Source: CAZKBP01 sp964551015 (GTDB taxonomy: Bacteria > Bacteroidota > Bacteroidia > Cytophagales > Microscillaceae). Taken from it: DNA of 64,000 nucleotides. The translations under genes and the position numbers were made by a program. Location of the stretch: the NCBI GenBank assembly GCA_964551015.1, contig CAZKBP010000026.1, forward strand, positions 1 to 64,000. Reading direction: 5' to 3'. Numbering within the stretch: the first letter of the stretch is position 1; the number at the start of each line of letters is the position of its first letter. The notes beneath the pieces are model-generated. The model was not told where the DNA came from, ran no database searches, and saw only the letters and a list, made by a program, of their open reading frames with translations. This document shows positions 53,715 to 61,383 of this stretch, in pieces.

Positions 53715-54331
53715 CAGTCAATCAAGTGAGCTAAGTTCATAAATGGTCAGTTGGCTCAAGACTCAATGAATTTTTACCAAATAAAATCTGCGCAAACGAA
53801 ATGCTGAATCAGCGTGAGAACAGTGATGGATTGAAGAAGAAATTTTCTATTGAAGTTGCCTACGGACGTTGATTTATCGGCGAACAATGCATATTTTGGA
53901 CTCTGAGGAGGCAAATTTTTAAGTAAATAGTCCGAGCTATGAACGAAAAAATTAGCAAAATCAGACTCTTGAGGAGACATTTTGCCGCACTGAGGCAAAT
54001 TTTGAACAACCTCAGTGTAAATGAACCCCTGTTTTAAAACATACGAAGATTTGTTTTAAATCAAAGACGTAGTCCTTGCAAAAGAGTTTTCCTAATTCAA
54101 TAATAATCTATTGATTTTAGAATAAAAACAGACAATTCTTAACATTTTTGTCTCATTGATAAAATGACTTAGCATCCATCCAAACGCGTCGATTTTAGCT
54201 GCGAATGTGATGGTTCTCGGTTGTGCCACTTGGAGCAAATGAACCCACTATTCCAAATTTCTCACCTCTTTTGTAACTTTGAAAAAGCCTTTATTTGATT
54301 GGCAGAGGCAAACATCTAAACAAGCAAAACC
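53715..54331. other. Divergent regulatory gap between kinase and epimerase genes
   Basis: 617 bases with no gene I accept. It holds an eight-base perfect inverted repeat (CACTGAGG 53988-53995, CCTCAGTG 54010-54017), a 12-base palindrome TGTTTTAAAACA at 54030-54041 with a near copy of its left half at 54052, and a TAACTTTG promoter element at 54274. A minus-strand frame of 74 codons (53774-53998) shows no protein-like character. Confidence 0.5.
54274..54281 (+). promoter_or_regulatory. TAACTTTG promoter element of the epimerase gene
   Basis: Exact match to TAnnTTTG, 50 bases before the ATG at 54332. The upstream TTG element is not evident at the usual distance. Confidence 0.4.
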
Positions 54332-55363
54332 ATGAAAATACTGATGATCGGCGGAACAGGTTTTATCGGTGGCCCGCTCACCAAGAGGTTACTGGAAGAG
54401 CAGCACGATGTGGCCGTTTTTCATAGAGGGAGTCTGGCGCAGGTCATTAGCCACGAGAACCTAAGTTTTATCCAAGGAGATCGCAAAGATTTATTGGACT
54501 ATCAAGAAGCCCTGCGTCAATTTGAACCCGAGGTAGTCATCGATGTAATCGCTTATCAGGTAGAAGATGCCTGGCTATTGCGAAAAGTATTAGAACCTTT
54601 AAAACCCAGAATCATCCTACTCAGCAGTGCCGATGTATATCAAGCCTATGGTGTTTTGCTGGGAGATACCCACGAACTGGCAACACTGCCCATCACGGAG
54701 GAGTCGCCCCTGCGGGATTACCTTTATCCCTACCGAGGTGGCGTGGAAGTAAAAGAAGGTTTTGATGAATTTTTATACAATTATGATAAAATTCTGATAG
54801 AGCAGATTCTGCAGGCAAGTCCTGATCTAAAAACCACCATCTTGCGCCTACCCGCGCTCTACGGCCCAGGCGACCGACAGCATAAATTAGCTCCTTATCT
54901 CAAAAGAATGGCCGACCAGCGTCCCTTTATTTTGCTCGATCAACGGAAGGCCAATTGGCACTGGACACGTGGCTACATTGAAGACATCATAGAAGCCATT
55001 TTATTGGCAACTACTCACCCCAAAGCCGAGTCTCAAATCTATAACGTGGGAGAAGCTGAGGCATTCCCCGAAAAAATTTTGATCCAAAAACTAGCCGAGA
55101 TGACCCAATGGTCGGGCGAAATCGTGGAGGTCGAGCAAACCCAACTCCCCCCTGCCCTACAGGAGCATTATAACTGGGGACAAGACCTCATCGTGGATAG
55201 TCAGAAAATCAGAAAAGAACTGGGCTATCAAGAAAAACATACTTGGGAGGAAGGTATCAAAAAAACTATTAACTTTGAACTTAGTTTCTATGAAAATAAC
55301 CCCGAAGCCTTGGCCTTTGATTATAAAGCCGAAGACCAAGCGCGAGCGAAGCTGAAGGGTTAG
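54332..55363 (+). CDS. NAD-dependent epimerase/reductase (extended SDR)
   Basis: 343 residues with a Rossmann fold. The nucleotide-binding GGTGFIG lies at residues 8-14, a Ser in LLSSADVY is the expected catalytic hydroxyl, and the YxxxK pair is found in YNYDK. The C-terminal half (about 200-343) is the substrate domain. The family includes sugar-nucleotide epimerases and the RNA-binding CSP41-like proteins; the motif RGYIEDI and the compact size resemble the latter and other atypical members, so substrate is open. Followed after 32 bases by clpP. Confidence 0.88.
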   Translation: MKILMIGGTGFIGGPLTKRLLEEQHDVAVFHRGSLAQVISHENLSFIQGDRKDLLDYQEALRQFEPEVVIDVIAYQVEDAWLLRKVLEPLKPRIILLSSADVYQAYGVLLGDTHELATLPITEESPLRDYLYPYRGGVEVKEGFDEFLYNYDKILIEQILQASPDLKTTILRLPALYGPGDRQHKLAPYLKRMADQRPFILLDQRKANWHWTRGYIEDIIEAILLATTHPKAESQIYNVGEAEAFPEKILIQKLAEMTQWSGEIVEVEQTQLPPALQEHYNWGQDLIVDSQKIRKELGYQEKHTWEEGIKKTINFELSFYENNPEALAFDYKAEDQARAKLKG

Positions 55364-55395
55364 TGTTTAACCAATGATCTAAACCTGAAAAAACT

Positions 55396-56010
55396 ATGAT
55401 CCGTTTTGAAGATGACGATGAAAATGAGAATCCCCTCAAAGAAGTGGCTGCCAGCCTGAGTGGGATGAATATGTTCAATAAAAAATTCTTAGAGAAAAGA
55501 CGCGTATTCCTCTGGGGTCCCGTGATGGACGATTCAGCCAAGGACGTAATTAGCCGCCTGATGTTTCTCGAGGCCGAAAAGCCAGGCGAAGAAATCGTGT
55601 TCTACATCAATAGCCCAGGTGGTATGGTTACCGCCGGAATGGCCATCTATGATACTATGAATATGATCTCTTCACCCGTTTCCACCGTCTGTATGGGATT
55701 GGCCGCCTCTATGGGTTCTATCCTGCTTTCGGCGGGTGAGAAAGGAAAAAGATTTGTTTTCCCACACGGTGAAATCATGATTCACCAACCCAGCATTGGT
55801 GGTACGATGCAAGGACGCGCTTCTGACATCGCCATTCAAGCTCGTCAGATTAAAAAAACCAAAGAATTGGGTGCCAAAATCTTAGCTGATAACTGCGACC
55901 AACCTTACGACAAAATCCTCAAAGATTTTGACCGTGATTACTGGATGGACGCCGATGAAGCCGTAGAGTATGGCATCGTGGACAAAATCGTTGAGAAAAT
56001 CGCGTTTTAG
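55396..56010 (+). CDS. clpP: ATP-dependent Clp protease proteolytic subunit
   Basis: 204 residues. The serine peptidase that forms the two-ring chamber degrading proteins fed by ClpX or ClpA/C. Catalytic triad: S105 (GLAASMGS), H130 (MIHQPSIGG) and D181 (FDRDYWM). The N-terminus is unusually acidic (RFEDDDENEN). No clpX or tig gene is adjacent, so this may be a second, stand-alone ClpP. It follows the epimerase closely and ends at an intrinsic terminator 23 bases downstream. Confidence 0.95.
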   Translation: MIRFEDDDENENPLKEVAASLSGMNMFNKKFLEKRRVFLWGPVMDDSAKDVISRLMFLEAEKPGEEIVFYINSPGGMVTAGMAIYDTMNMISSPVSTVCMGLAASMGSILLSAGEKGKRFVFPHGEIMIHQPSIGGTMQGRASDIAIQARQIKKTKELGAKILADNCDQPYDKILKDFDRDYWMDADEAVEYGIVDKIVEKIAF

Positions 56011-56032
56011 CAAAAATCAATGCAAACCAATC

Positions 56033-56065
56033 AGAACCTGATCTTATCGCTCAGGTTCTTTTTTT
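56033..56065 (+). terminator. Intrinsic terminator of clpP
   Basis: AGAACCTGA (56033-56041) pairs perfectly with TCAGGTTCT (56051-56059), nine-base loop, followed by a run of T to 56065. Confidence 0.92.
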
Positions 56066-56234
56066 GCGCCTGTACCCAAAAGTGTCTCTTGGGGGCAAAA
56101 GCCACGACAATAGAACCCTCAAGCAATGAGACACAAAGATAACTCTCCAAAGAATCCCCCTTCTTGTCGTTTGAGTGACATTCTCTTCGCCCACCATCAG
56201 CTATCTTGGTGCTAAAGTTAAGTAATCTACTATT

Positions 56235-56258
56235 ATGAATCTGAAAACCACAGCGTAG
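56235..56258 (+). other. Seven-codon mini-ORF leading into a terminator hairpin
   Basis: ATG AAT CTG AAA ACC ACA GCG TAG encodes MNLKTTA and stops exactly at the end of the 5' arm of the next hairpin. A degenerate promoter element (TATCTTGG, 56202-56209) lies just upstream. It may be a leader peptide of an attenuator or chance. Confidence 0.3.
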
Positions 56259-56297
56259 CTCTTAGTTTGAACTAATTTTATTACGCTGTGGTTTTTT
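56244..56297 (+). terminator. Intrinsic terminator upstream of the DUF547 gene
   Basis: A 14-base-pair perfect stem, AAAACCACAGCGTA (56244-56257) with TACGCTGTGGTTTT (56282-56295), then more T. The 24-base loop has its own small stem (TAGTT/AACTA). No gene lies between this and the clpP terminator, so it ends either a small RNA or an attenuated leader of the next gene, 100 bases on. Confidence 0.8.
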
Positions 56298-56396
56298 ATA
56301 TTGAGTGTATAATCTTGGAATTAATTAAAAAAAGAAAAAAATTCCAATTTTATTAGCTCATTTTGTTTGTATCACCAAACTAACCATTATCCCATT

Positions 56397-57128
56397 ATGA
56401 AATATTCATTCTTCGCTATTATTTTTTTATTATTATGCTCGGGCTTTGTTCAGGCTCCAGAACAAGATACGCCACCCACTACGGTTTCACACGCAGCTTG
56501 GAATGCCCTGTTGACCCAGTATGTAAGCTCCGCCGGTAAGGTTAATTACCAAGGAATGAAGGCCAGCCAAGCCAAACTAGAGACCTACTTGGCCACACTC
56601 CAAAAGGGTATCTCGAGTAGCGCCTCCAAGGGTGAAAAAATGGCTTTTTGGATTAATGCCTATAATGCTTTTACCGTGAAGCTTATCGTAGACAATTACC
56701 CCGTGAAGAGTATCAAAGACCTCAAAGGAGGCAAACCCTGGGACGCGAAGTTTGTCAATATCGGAGGGAAATCTTATAGTCTTAATAATATTGAGCACGA
56801 TATTCTCAGAGCAAATTATTTTGATCCTCGCTTACATTTTGTGCTAGTCTGTGCGGCTAAATCTTGCCCAAAGCTATTGAACAAGGCTTACACGGCTGGT
56901 AATTTGGGAGTAGAAATGACCAACCAAGCCAAGTACTTTATTAATAATCCTGCGAAAAATAAGATTTCTGCCAACAGTGCCCAAGTTTCTAAACTTTTTG
57001 ATTGGTACAAAGGCGATTTTACCAAAAGCGGAAGCCTCGTGAGCTATCTAAATAAATATGCTAACACCAAGCTCAGCTCAGGTGCCAAAATTACACATTT
57101 GACTTACGATTGGTCTTTGAATAATTGA
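56397..57128 (+). CDS. Exported DUF547 protein
   Basis: 243 residues: a signal peptide (1-20, hydrophobic core FFAIIFLLLCSGF), then the DUF547 domain (about 35-235) with its typical phrases MAFWINAYNAFTVKLIV, SLNNIEHDILR, RLHFVLVCAAKSCPKL and a C-terminal WYKGDF. DUF547 proteins are widespread secreted or membrane proteins with a papain/transglutaminase-like look, but activity has not been settled. The frame opens at a TTG at 56367, while the ATG at 56397 gives a clean signal peptide. Preceded by a terminator-like leader and followed by a bidirectional terminator. Confidence 0.9.
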   Translation: MKYSFFAIIFLLLCSGFVQAPEQDTPPTTVSHAAWNALLTQYVSSAGKVNYQGMKASQAKLETYLATLQKGISSSASKGEKMAFWINAYNAFTVKLIVDNYPVKSIKDLKGGKPWDAKFVNIGGKSYSLNNIEHDILRANYFDPRLHFVLVCAAKSCPKLLNKAYTAGNLGVEMTNQAKYFINNPAKNKISANSAQVSKLFDWYKGDFTKSGSLVSYLNKYANTKLSSGAKITHLTYDWSLNN

Positions 57129-57145
57129 TTATAAATTTAAAAGTA

Positions 57146-57190
57146 ACAGACTCGAAGATTCAAATCCATAATCTTCGGGGCTGTCATCTT
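57146..57190. terminator. Bidirectional terminator between DUF547 and PAP2 genes
   Basis: ACAGACTCGAAGAT (57146-57159) pairs with ATCTTCGGGGCTGT (57171-57184) with one mismatch and one G.U pair. T runs follow on both strands, fitting the convergent genes on each side. Confidence 0.75.
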
Positions 57191-58198
57191 TTAATTCTCC
57201 TGCTTTCCCCACCAACCAAATCGCTGATTTAGCGTAGCACCACCCCAAATAAAAAGAAACACACTCAAAGTAGTGAGGATAAAATTTGCTAAAGCATTTT
57301 CCGCTAGGCCTGAGAGCAACAATAGTTGACGGCTGGTCAAACTAAGCAAAGCAAATAAGGCAAACGCCACCAGCACCCGAGCGATTCTTTTCCAAAGCAC
57401 AGCCTCATCCTCAGGGATGCCACGCTGCCCTACTACTAAGAAGCCCAAATTTAACCCCAGAAGATAAGCCGCTAAATCATAAGCCTCTGCGGGTAGTATC
57501 AAAAGCATTCCGAAAGGAGCCAAAAATAAAAACAGAAAAGGAAGTATTTTGGAACGATCAATGGCTATTTTCGCTTGTTCTTCAAAGGTCTTCCAGCGCG
57601 CTGGACGCAAAATGACGGCCTGAAAAGCTGTCCATACAACCAAGCCCAAGACGTACCCTCCCAGCACGTCGGCTAGGAAATGCACCCCCAAGTATATTCT
57701 AGAAAAGGGAATCAATAAGATCAAGGCCAGAGATAAATACCTTAACCAAAGCGAGGAAAACAAAACAAAAATTGCCCCCCACAGGGCTACCGTAATGCTG
57801 GTGTGCCCTGAGGGAAAGCCATAGGCCACGCCTTCGGCTTCCCGGTAGTATTGCACCACTTCTGAGGGCAAAGGATCAAAGAAGCCCTTGGCTCCACCTT
57901 TCTCATAAATCACCAAAGAAGCATCGGGCAATTGTCCATCTAATAAGGCAAGGGTAGAATCCACGTGGAAAGGCCGCGGCAGGGCAAAATAGTCCTTAAA
58001 AAAAACTGTCAATACTGCTGTCCAGAGCAAAATTTGCATCAGCACAAAACCTTTGCGAAAATTTACTCCAAAAATCAAAATGGAAAGCAGCACAATGTAA
58101 AACCCTCCGTAGCCCAAGCCAGTGATTAGACGCATGAAGGCCGTCAGCCAGACCGTTTCAAAAGCTTGGAAGAAATGGTTAATCTCAGTTTGGAACAT
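57191..58198 (-). CDS. Membrane PAP2-family phosphatase
   Basis: 335 residues with about eight transmembrane helices. The three phosphatase motifs are present: KDYFALPRP (KxxxxxxRP), PSGHTS and SRIYLGVHFLADVLGG (SRxxxxxHxxxD). Members dephosphorylate lipid phosphates such as undecaprenyl pyrophosphate or phosphatidylglycerol phosphate at the inner membrane. The extra C-terminal helices (about 215-325) are not part of the core domain. It lies 81 bases downstream of the DUF4174 lipoprotein on the same strand. Substrate cannot be assigned. Confidence 0.9.
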   Translation of the reverse strand: MFQTEINHFFQAFETVWLTAFMRLITGLGYGGFYIVLLSILIFGVNFRKGFVLMQILLWTAVLTVFFKDYFALPRPFHVDSTLALLDGQLPDASLVIYEKGGAKGFFDPLPSEVVQYYREAEGVAYGFPSGHTSITVALWGAIFVLFSSLWLRYLSLALILLIPFSRIYLGVHFLADVLGGYVLGLVVWTAFQAVILRPARWKTFEEQAKIAIDRSKILPFLFLFLAPFGMLLILPAEAYDLAAYLLGLNLGFLVVGQRGIPEDEAVLWKRIARVLVAFALFALLSLTSRQLLLLSGLAENALANFILTTLSVFLFIWGGATLNQRFGWWGKQEN

Positions 58199-58279
58199 CG
58201 GTCATTTGCTTTGGGAATACACCCACTAAGCTATCACTTTTTATTGCAAAACTGAAGATGATAAGCCAATCATCAAAAA

Positions 58280-58771
58280 CTATCGATTCTGCTCTCGCAT
58301 TTCGCGCTGGCGCATAGGCATACGATCAATGAGGCCAAAAATATGATCTGTGCTGGTGAATGCACGCTCTCGGAGCTTTACGCCACCATCCTTACCGATA
58401 AGCAAAATCCTAAATTCATCGGCAGGGATTTCGTACTTTTCGCGGATGCGGGCGGCCGTGGGTGCCTCTATGATTTGATTTTCATAAAAGCCTTTTTGTT
58501 CGGAGAAAAAATGGAAGACAATCAAATCTCGTTCTTTGATTCCTTGGGTTTGTCGGTTCAATGCCTGTGCTTGTTCTTGATAATCAAAATTTTGTTGATT
58601 GGGCGAAAAAATAAGAATTAAGCGATTTTTCCATTGATAATCGCTCAAATCTAGCGTGTCCTTAGGTAGTCGCATAGAGTTTTCGTTGGAAGTTAGGTGT
58701 GATGTTGGTGTGTAGCAACTCATCAGTAGACTTGCTAGGCAGAGCCAGTTTGTTACATAAAATTTTTTCAT
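58280..58771 (-). CDS. DUF4174 lipoprotein
   Basis: 163 residues with a lipoprotein signal (LASLLMSC, Cys at residue 19). The mature part is a thioredoxin-like DUF4174 domain (about 42-155) opening with LSDYQWKNRLILIFSP and containing FRILLIGKDGGVKLR, but it has no CxxC redox pair. Function unknown; family members are periplasmic or surface proteins. It diverges from the oxidoreductase gene with 73 bases between starts. Confidence 0.82.
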   Translation of the reverse strand: MKKFYVTNWLCLASLLMSCYTPTSHLTSNENSMRLPKDTLDLSDYQWKNRLILIFSPNQQNFDYQEQAQALNRQTQGIKERDLIVFHFFSEQKGFYENQIIEAPTAARIREKYEIPADEFRILLIGKDGGVKLRERAFTSTDHIFGLIDRMPMRQREMREQNR

Positions 58772-58844
58772 AACGTTTTTTTAAGCAAACCATTTCCTTG
58801 CTTTTTTGATTGCTACTTTTAACATTAATGAAAAAAATTCTAAA

Positions 58845-59921
58845 TTGAAAAAAATAGATTATCTCATCGTCGGCCAAGGCATCGCCGGCACGGTGCTTTC
58901 TTACACCTTACTTCAAAAAGGCAAACACGTACTGGTGGTAGATCAAGACACCGAAAACAATGCTTCCAAAGCGGCTTCGGGCGTTTGTAACCCCATCACG
59001 GGGCGCAGATTGGTCAAGACTTGGAAGGCAGACGTACTTTTTCCTTTTTTACATACTTTTTACAAGCAATTACAGGCCGAAATTGGAGGAGATTTTTTCC
59101 ATCCCAAAGAAGTTTACCGTACCTTCTCTTCCACCAAAGAGCAAAACGATTGGTTTGCCAAAACCGAAGAAGCAGGCTGGAAATATTACGTGAACACGGA
59201 AATAGACCATTCTACCTACGCTAAATTCATTGACAACCAACACGGAGGCTGGGAAACACGAGGGGCTGCCCACATTGATGTGGCTAAAATGCTTGAGGCT
59301 TATCAGGGCTACTTAGACCAGCGAGGAATATTGCAAAGAACTACTTTTGCCTACCAAGACCTAAGGATAGAAAACGGAAGAGTGCTTTGGCAAGAAATTG
59401 AAGCTTCCAAGGTTATTTTCTGTGAAGGCGCGCAAGCGATTCATAATCCTTATTTTCGCTATCTCCCCTTCCGACCCGACAAGGGCGAATGGTTGAAAGT
59501 CAGAATTGCGGGGGCAGCATTAGAGAATTTGATCAAGCAAAATGTATTTATTATTCCTTTGGGAGAAGAGGAGTTTTTGATTTCCGGCACTTATCATCAG
59601 GGAGATTTGAGCTACCAAACTACCGAAAAGGCTCGCCAAGAATTGAGTCAGAAACTGGATAAAGTCCTCAAATTGCCCTACGAAATCCTAGACCAGCGCG
59701 CAGGCATTCGCGCAGCTACCAAGCACCGTCGCCCTTTTTTTGGTTTGCATCCCAAGTATCCTCCATTGGCGATTTTTAATGGTCTGGGAACCAAAGGCTT
59801 GAGCCTTTCCCCCTATTTTGCTTTGCAATTTTATGAACATCTAGAAAATGGAAAGGCACTCGACGAGGAAGTGGACATCCAACGCTACGAAACATCTGTG
59901 GATGAATACGGTAAAAACTAA
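58845..59921 (+). CDS. FAD-dependent oxidoreductase (DadA/D-amino-acid oxidase family), TTG start
   Basis: About 358 residues. The N-terminus holds the FAD-binding Rossmann motif VGQGIAG within MKKIDYLIVGQGIAGTVL, then VVDQD ending in an acidic residue that binds the ribose of FAD. A C-terminal GIRAATKHRRPFFG and NGLGTKGLSLSP region completes the DAO-type FAD fold. It probably oxidises an amine. The TTG at 58845 gives the typical start; the frame is open to a TTG at 58806. A six-codon frame, ATG at 58828, ends with TGA overlapping that TTG. Its stop TAA shares bases with the stop of the convergent rhomboid gene (CTAA). Confidence 0.85.
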   Translation: MKKIDYLIVGQGIAGTVLSYTLLQKGKHVLVVDQDTENNASKAASGVCNPITGRRLVKTWKADVLFPFLHTFYKQLQAEIGGDFFHPKEVYRTFSSTKEQNDWFAKTEEAGWKYYVNTEIDHSTYAKFIDNQHGGWETRGAAHIDVAKMLEAYQGYLDQRGILQRTTFAYQDLRIENGRVLWQEIEASKVIFCEGAQAIHNPYFRYLPFRPDKGEWLKVRIAGAALENLIKQNVFIIPLGEEEFLISGTYHQGDLSYQTTEKARQELSQKLDKVLKLPYEILDQRAGIRAATKHRRPFFGLHPKYPPLAIFNGLGTKGLSLSPYFALQFYEHLENGKALDEEVDIQRYETSVDEYGKN

Positions 59922-60601
59922 CCGAGATTGGTAAGATTGGTCACGTCAATATCCTGAGGTTCGCTTACTGAATTCTGCTTAGGCTTAGATTTTTTAGGCT
60001 TAGGTTCGCTGGCATTGGGTCGTAATGCGTAGCCAAAAATACCTCCGCAGACTCCTCCGATGATATGGGCAAATTCTGAGATTTGGTTATTAACCAGTAA
60101 GGCGGAATAAATCTCTTTACCCAAGAAAAGTAAGGCTATCAGAATAAAGGTCATCGGGATCGCACCTTTACGCACATTTGTAAAAGACACCAACAAAATC
60201 ATCATAAATACAATGCCACTCGCTCCCAACAAAGAATTGGCAAAAAGTAAAGCATTTAAAATTCCTGTGATAAAAGCGGTCAGGAACATCACCACGATGA
60301 GCATCCTAGAACCATATTTTTCTTCCAAAATAGGCCCTAATAACAGAATAAAAGAAAAATTACCTACCAAATGCTCCCAGTTGGCATGGCCAAAGGCGTG
60401 AGAAAAAAGACGGAAATAAGCCAAGGGATTCCCCAAGTCCATGTAAGACGTACCAAAAGGATATACCATAAAAAGATATCGGGAAAGATTGCCCACCCCT
60501 CTGCCGTCCATACTGAAAAAGATAGTCGTATCGAGGGTCGTGATTGCCACGCAAATCAAGGTATAGGTAAGAATGACGGGGGAGTTATAGGTAATTTTCA
60601 T
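59918..60601 (-). CDS. Rhomboid intramembrane serine protease
   Basis: 227 residues with six transmembrane helices. The catalytic dyad is S128 (GASG, the GxSG motif) and H179 (EFAHIIGG); the L1-loop helix phrase HANWEHLVGN is also typical. The cytoplasmic tail is Lys/Pro-rich (PKPKKSKPKQN). Rhomboids cut transmembrane segments of other proteins. The frame is open to 60655, overlapping the previous gene, but the ATG at 60601 (MKITYNSPV) is the natural start. It is last in a three-gene operon with a DUF2927 lipoprotein and a membrane winged-helix protein, which are possible partners or substrates. Confidence 0.92.
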   Translation of the reverse strand: MKITYNSPVILTYTLICVAITTLDTTIFFSMDGRGVGNLSRYLFMVYPFGTSYMDLGNPLAYFRLFSHAFGHANWEHLVGNFSFILLLGPILEEKYGSRMLIVVMFLTAFITGILNALLFANSLLGASGIVFMMILLVSFTNVRKGAIPMTFILIALLFLGKEIYSALLVNNQISEFAHIIGGVCGGIFGYALRPNASEPKPKKSKPKQNSVSEPQDIDVTNLTNLG

Positions 60602-60647
60602 GGTTTTTTGGTCTATACGATTAGATAAAGATACAAAATATCCAGCT

Positions 60648-61355
60648 TTATTCAATAGAATTCAGAAATTTCTGCACCTGTGCTTGACTCCAACCTGCTT
60701 CCAAATCTTCTTGATAGAGCAAGCGAATGAGGGCTCGATCCCAAGGATGATAGCGATTCGTTTCCGTCCAATCTTCGTAAAAGATACTTTGTGGTATTCT
60801 CGGTGAATCATTCATCAATCCGAGTGCCTGAGTGAGTTCTTCACGCAGTAAATGCTTTTGTGCCTTTGGCGAAGACACCTTAGCTATGTCAACCAAAATG
60901 GAGCCTCGCTCGATCTCGTGCTTTTCATTTTTATATACAAAAAACAAACCGCGATTATGTTGGATGTAGGGAAGCGCATCTCGCTCTATTTGCTCCACGT
61001 AGGTTTGGGCGGAGCCGACGAAGATCAACAAGTTTGCCTGAGCTTGACTGTTTACTTCTATCATACGTAAGGGAGCAATCAACGGACGAATTTCGGAGAG
61101 AATCTGCTTGCACTCCCTTTGAAGTGCAGGATGAGGCGTGCCCTGCCAAAAAATTTTGATATCCTGCGCCCATTTGCTAATTCGGCCTTCGGTCTGGTCA
61201 GCATACTCTGCTCCCAAAGCCACCTCTTGAAAGTAATCGTACAAGGTGATTTCTGGCTCAACTACTTTGCACCCCACACCTAAGAGGGTAAAGCACAGCG
61301 CTAAACAGATTTTTTGAATCTGTTTGAATTTGCGAAAATGAAGTAAGGTTTTCAC
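60648..61355 (-). CDS. DUF2927 lipoprotein, GTG start
   Basis: 235 residues with a lipoprotein signal (FTLLGVGC, Cys at residue 29). The rest matches the DUF2927 pattern, most clearly in LREELTQALGLMNDSPRIPQSIFY, quoted here as its parts REELTQALGL and NDSPRIP. That EELTQALG segment resembles a metallopeptidase helix but lacks a full HExxH. The start is GTG; no ATG is available. It is 28 bases after the winged-helix protein gene and 46 before the rhomboid gene. Function unknown. Confidence 0.75.
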   Translation of the reverse strand: MKTLLHFRKFKQIQKICLALCFTLLGVGCKVVEPEITLYDYFQEVALGAEYADQTEGRISKWAQDIKIFWQGTPHPALQRECKQILSEIRPLIAPLRMIEVNSQAQANLLIFVGSAQTYVEQIERDALPYIQHNRGLFFVYKNEKHEIERGSILVDIAKVSSPKAQKHLLREELTQALGLMNDSPRIPQSIFYEDWTETNRYHPWDRALIRLLYQEDLEAGWSQAQVQKFLNSIE

Positions 61356-61383
61356 GAAAATAACTAGTTCAACACGCAGGACT

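Noticed and set aside
53774..53998. Minus-strand frame of 74 codons in the divergent gap
   Set aside because: Composition is not protein-like, no motif or signal, and it covers regulatory-looking repeats.
58828..58848. Six-codon frame (MKKILN) whose stop overlaps the TTG start of the oxidoreductase
   Set aside because: Could couple translation, but such tiny frames are frequent in A-rich DNA; mentioned only in the gene entry.
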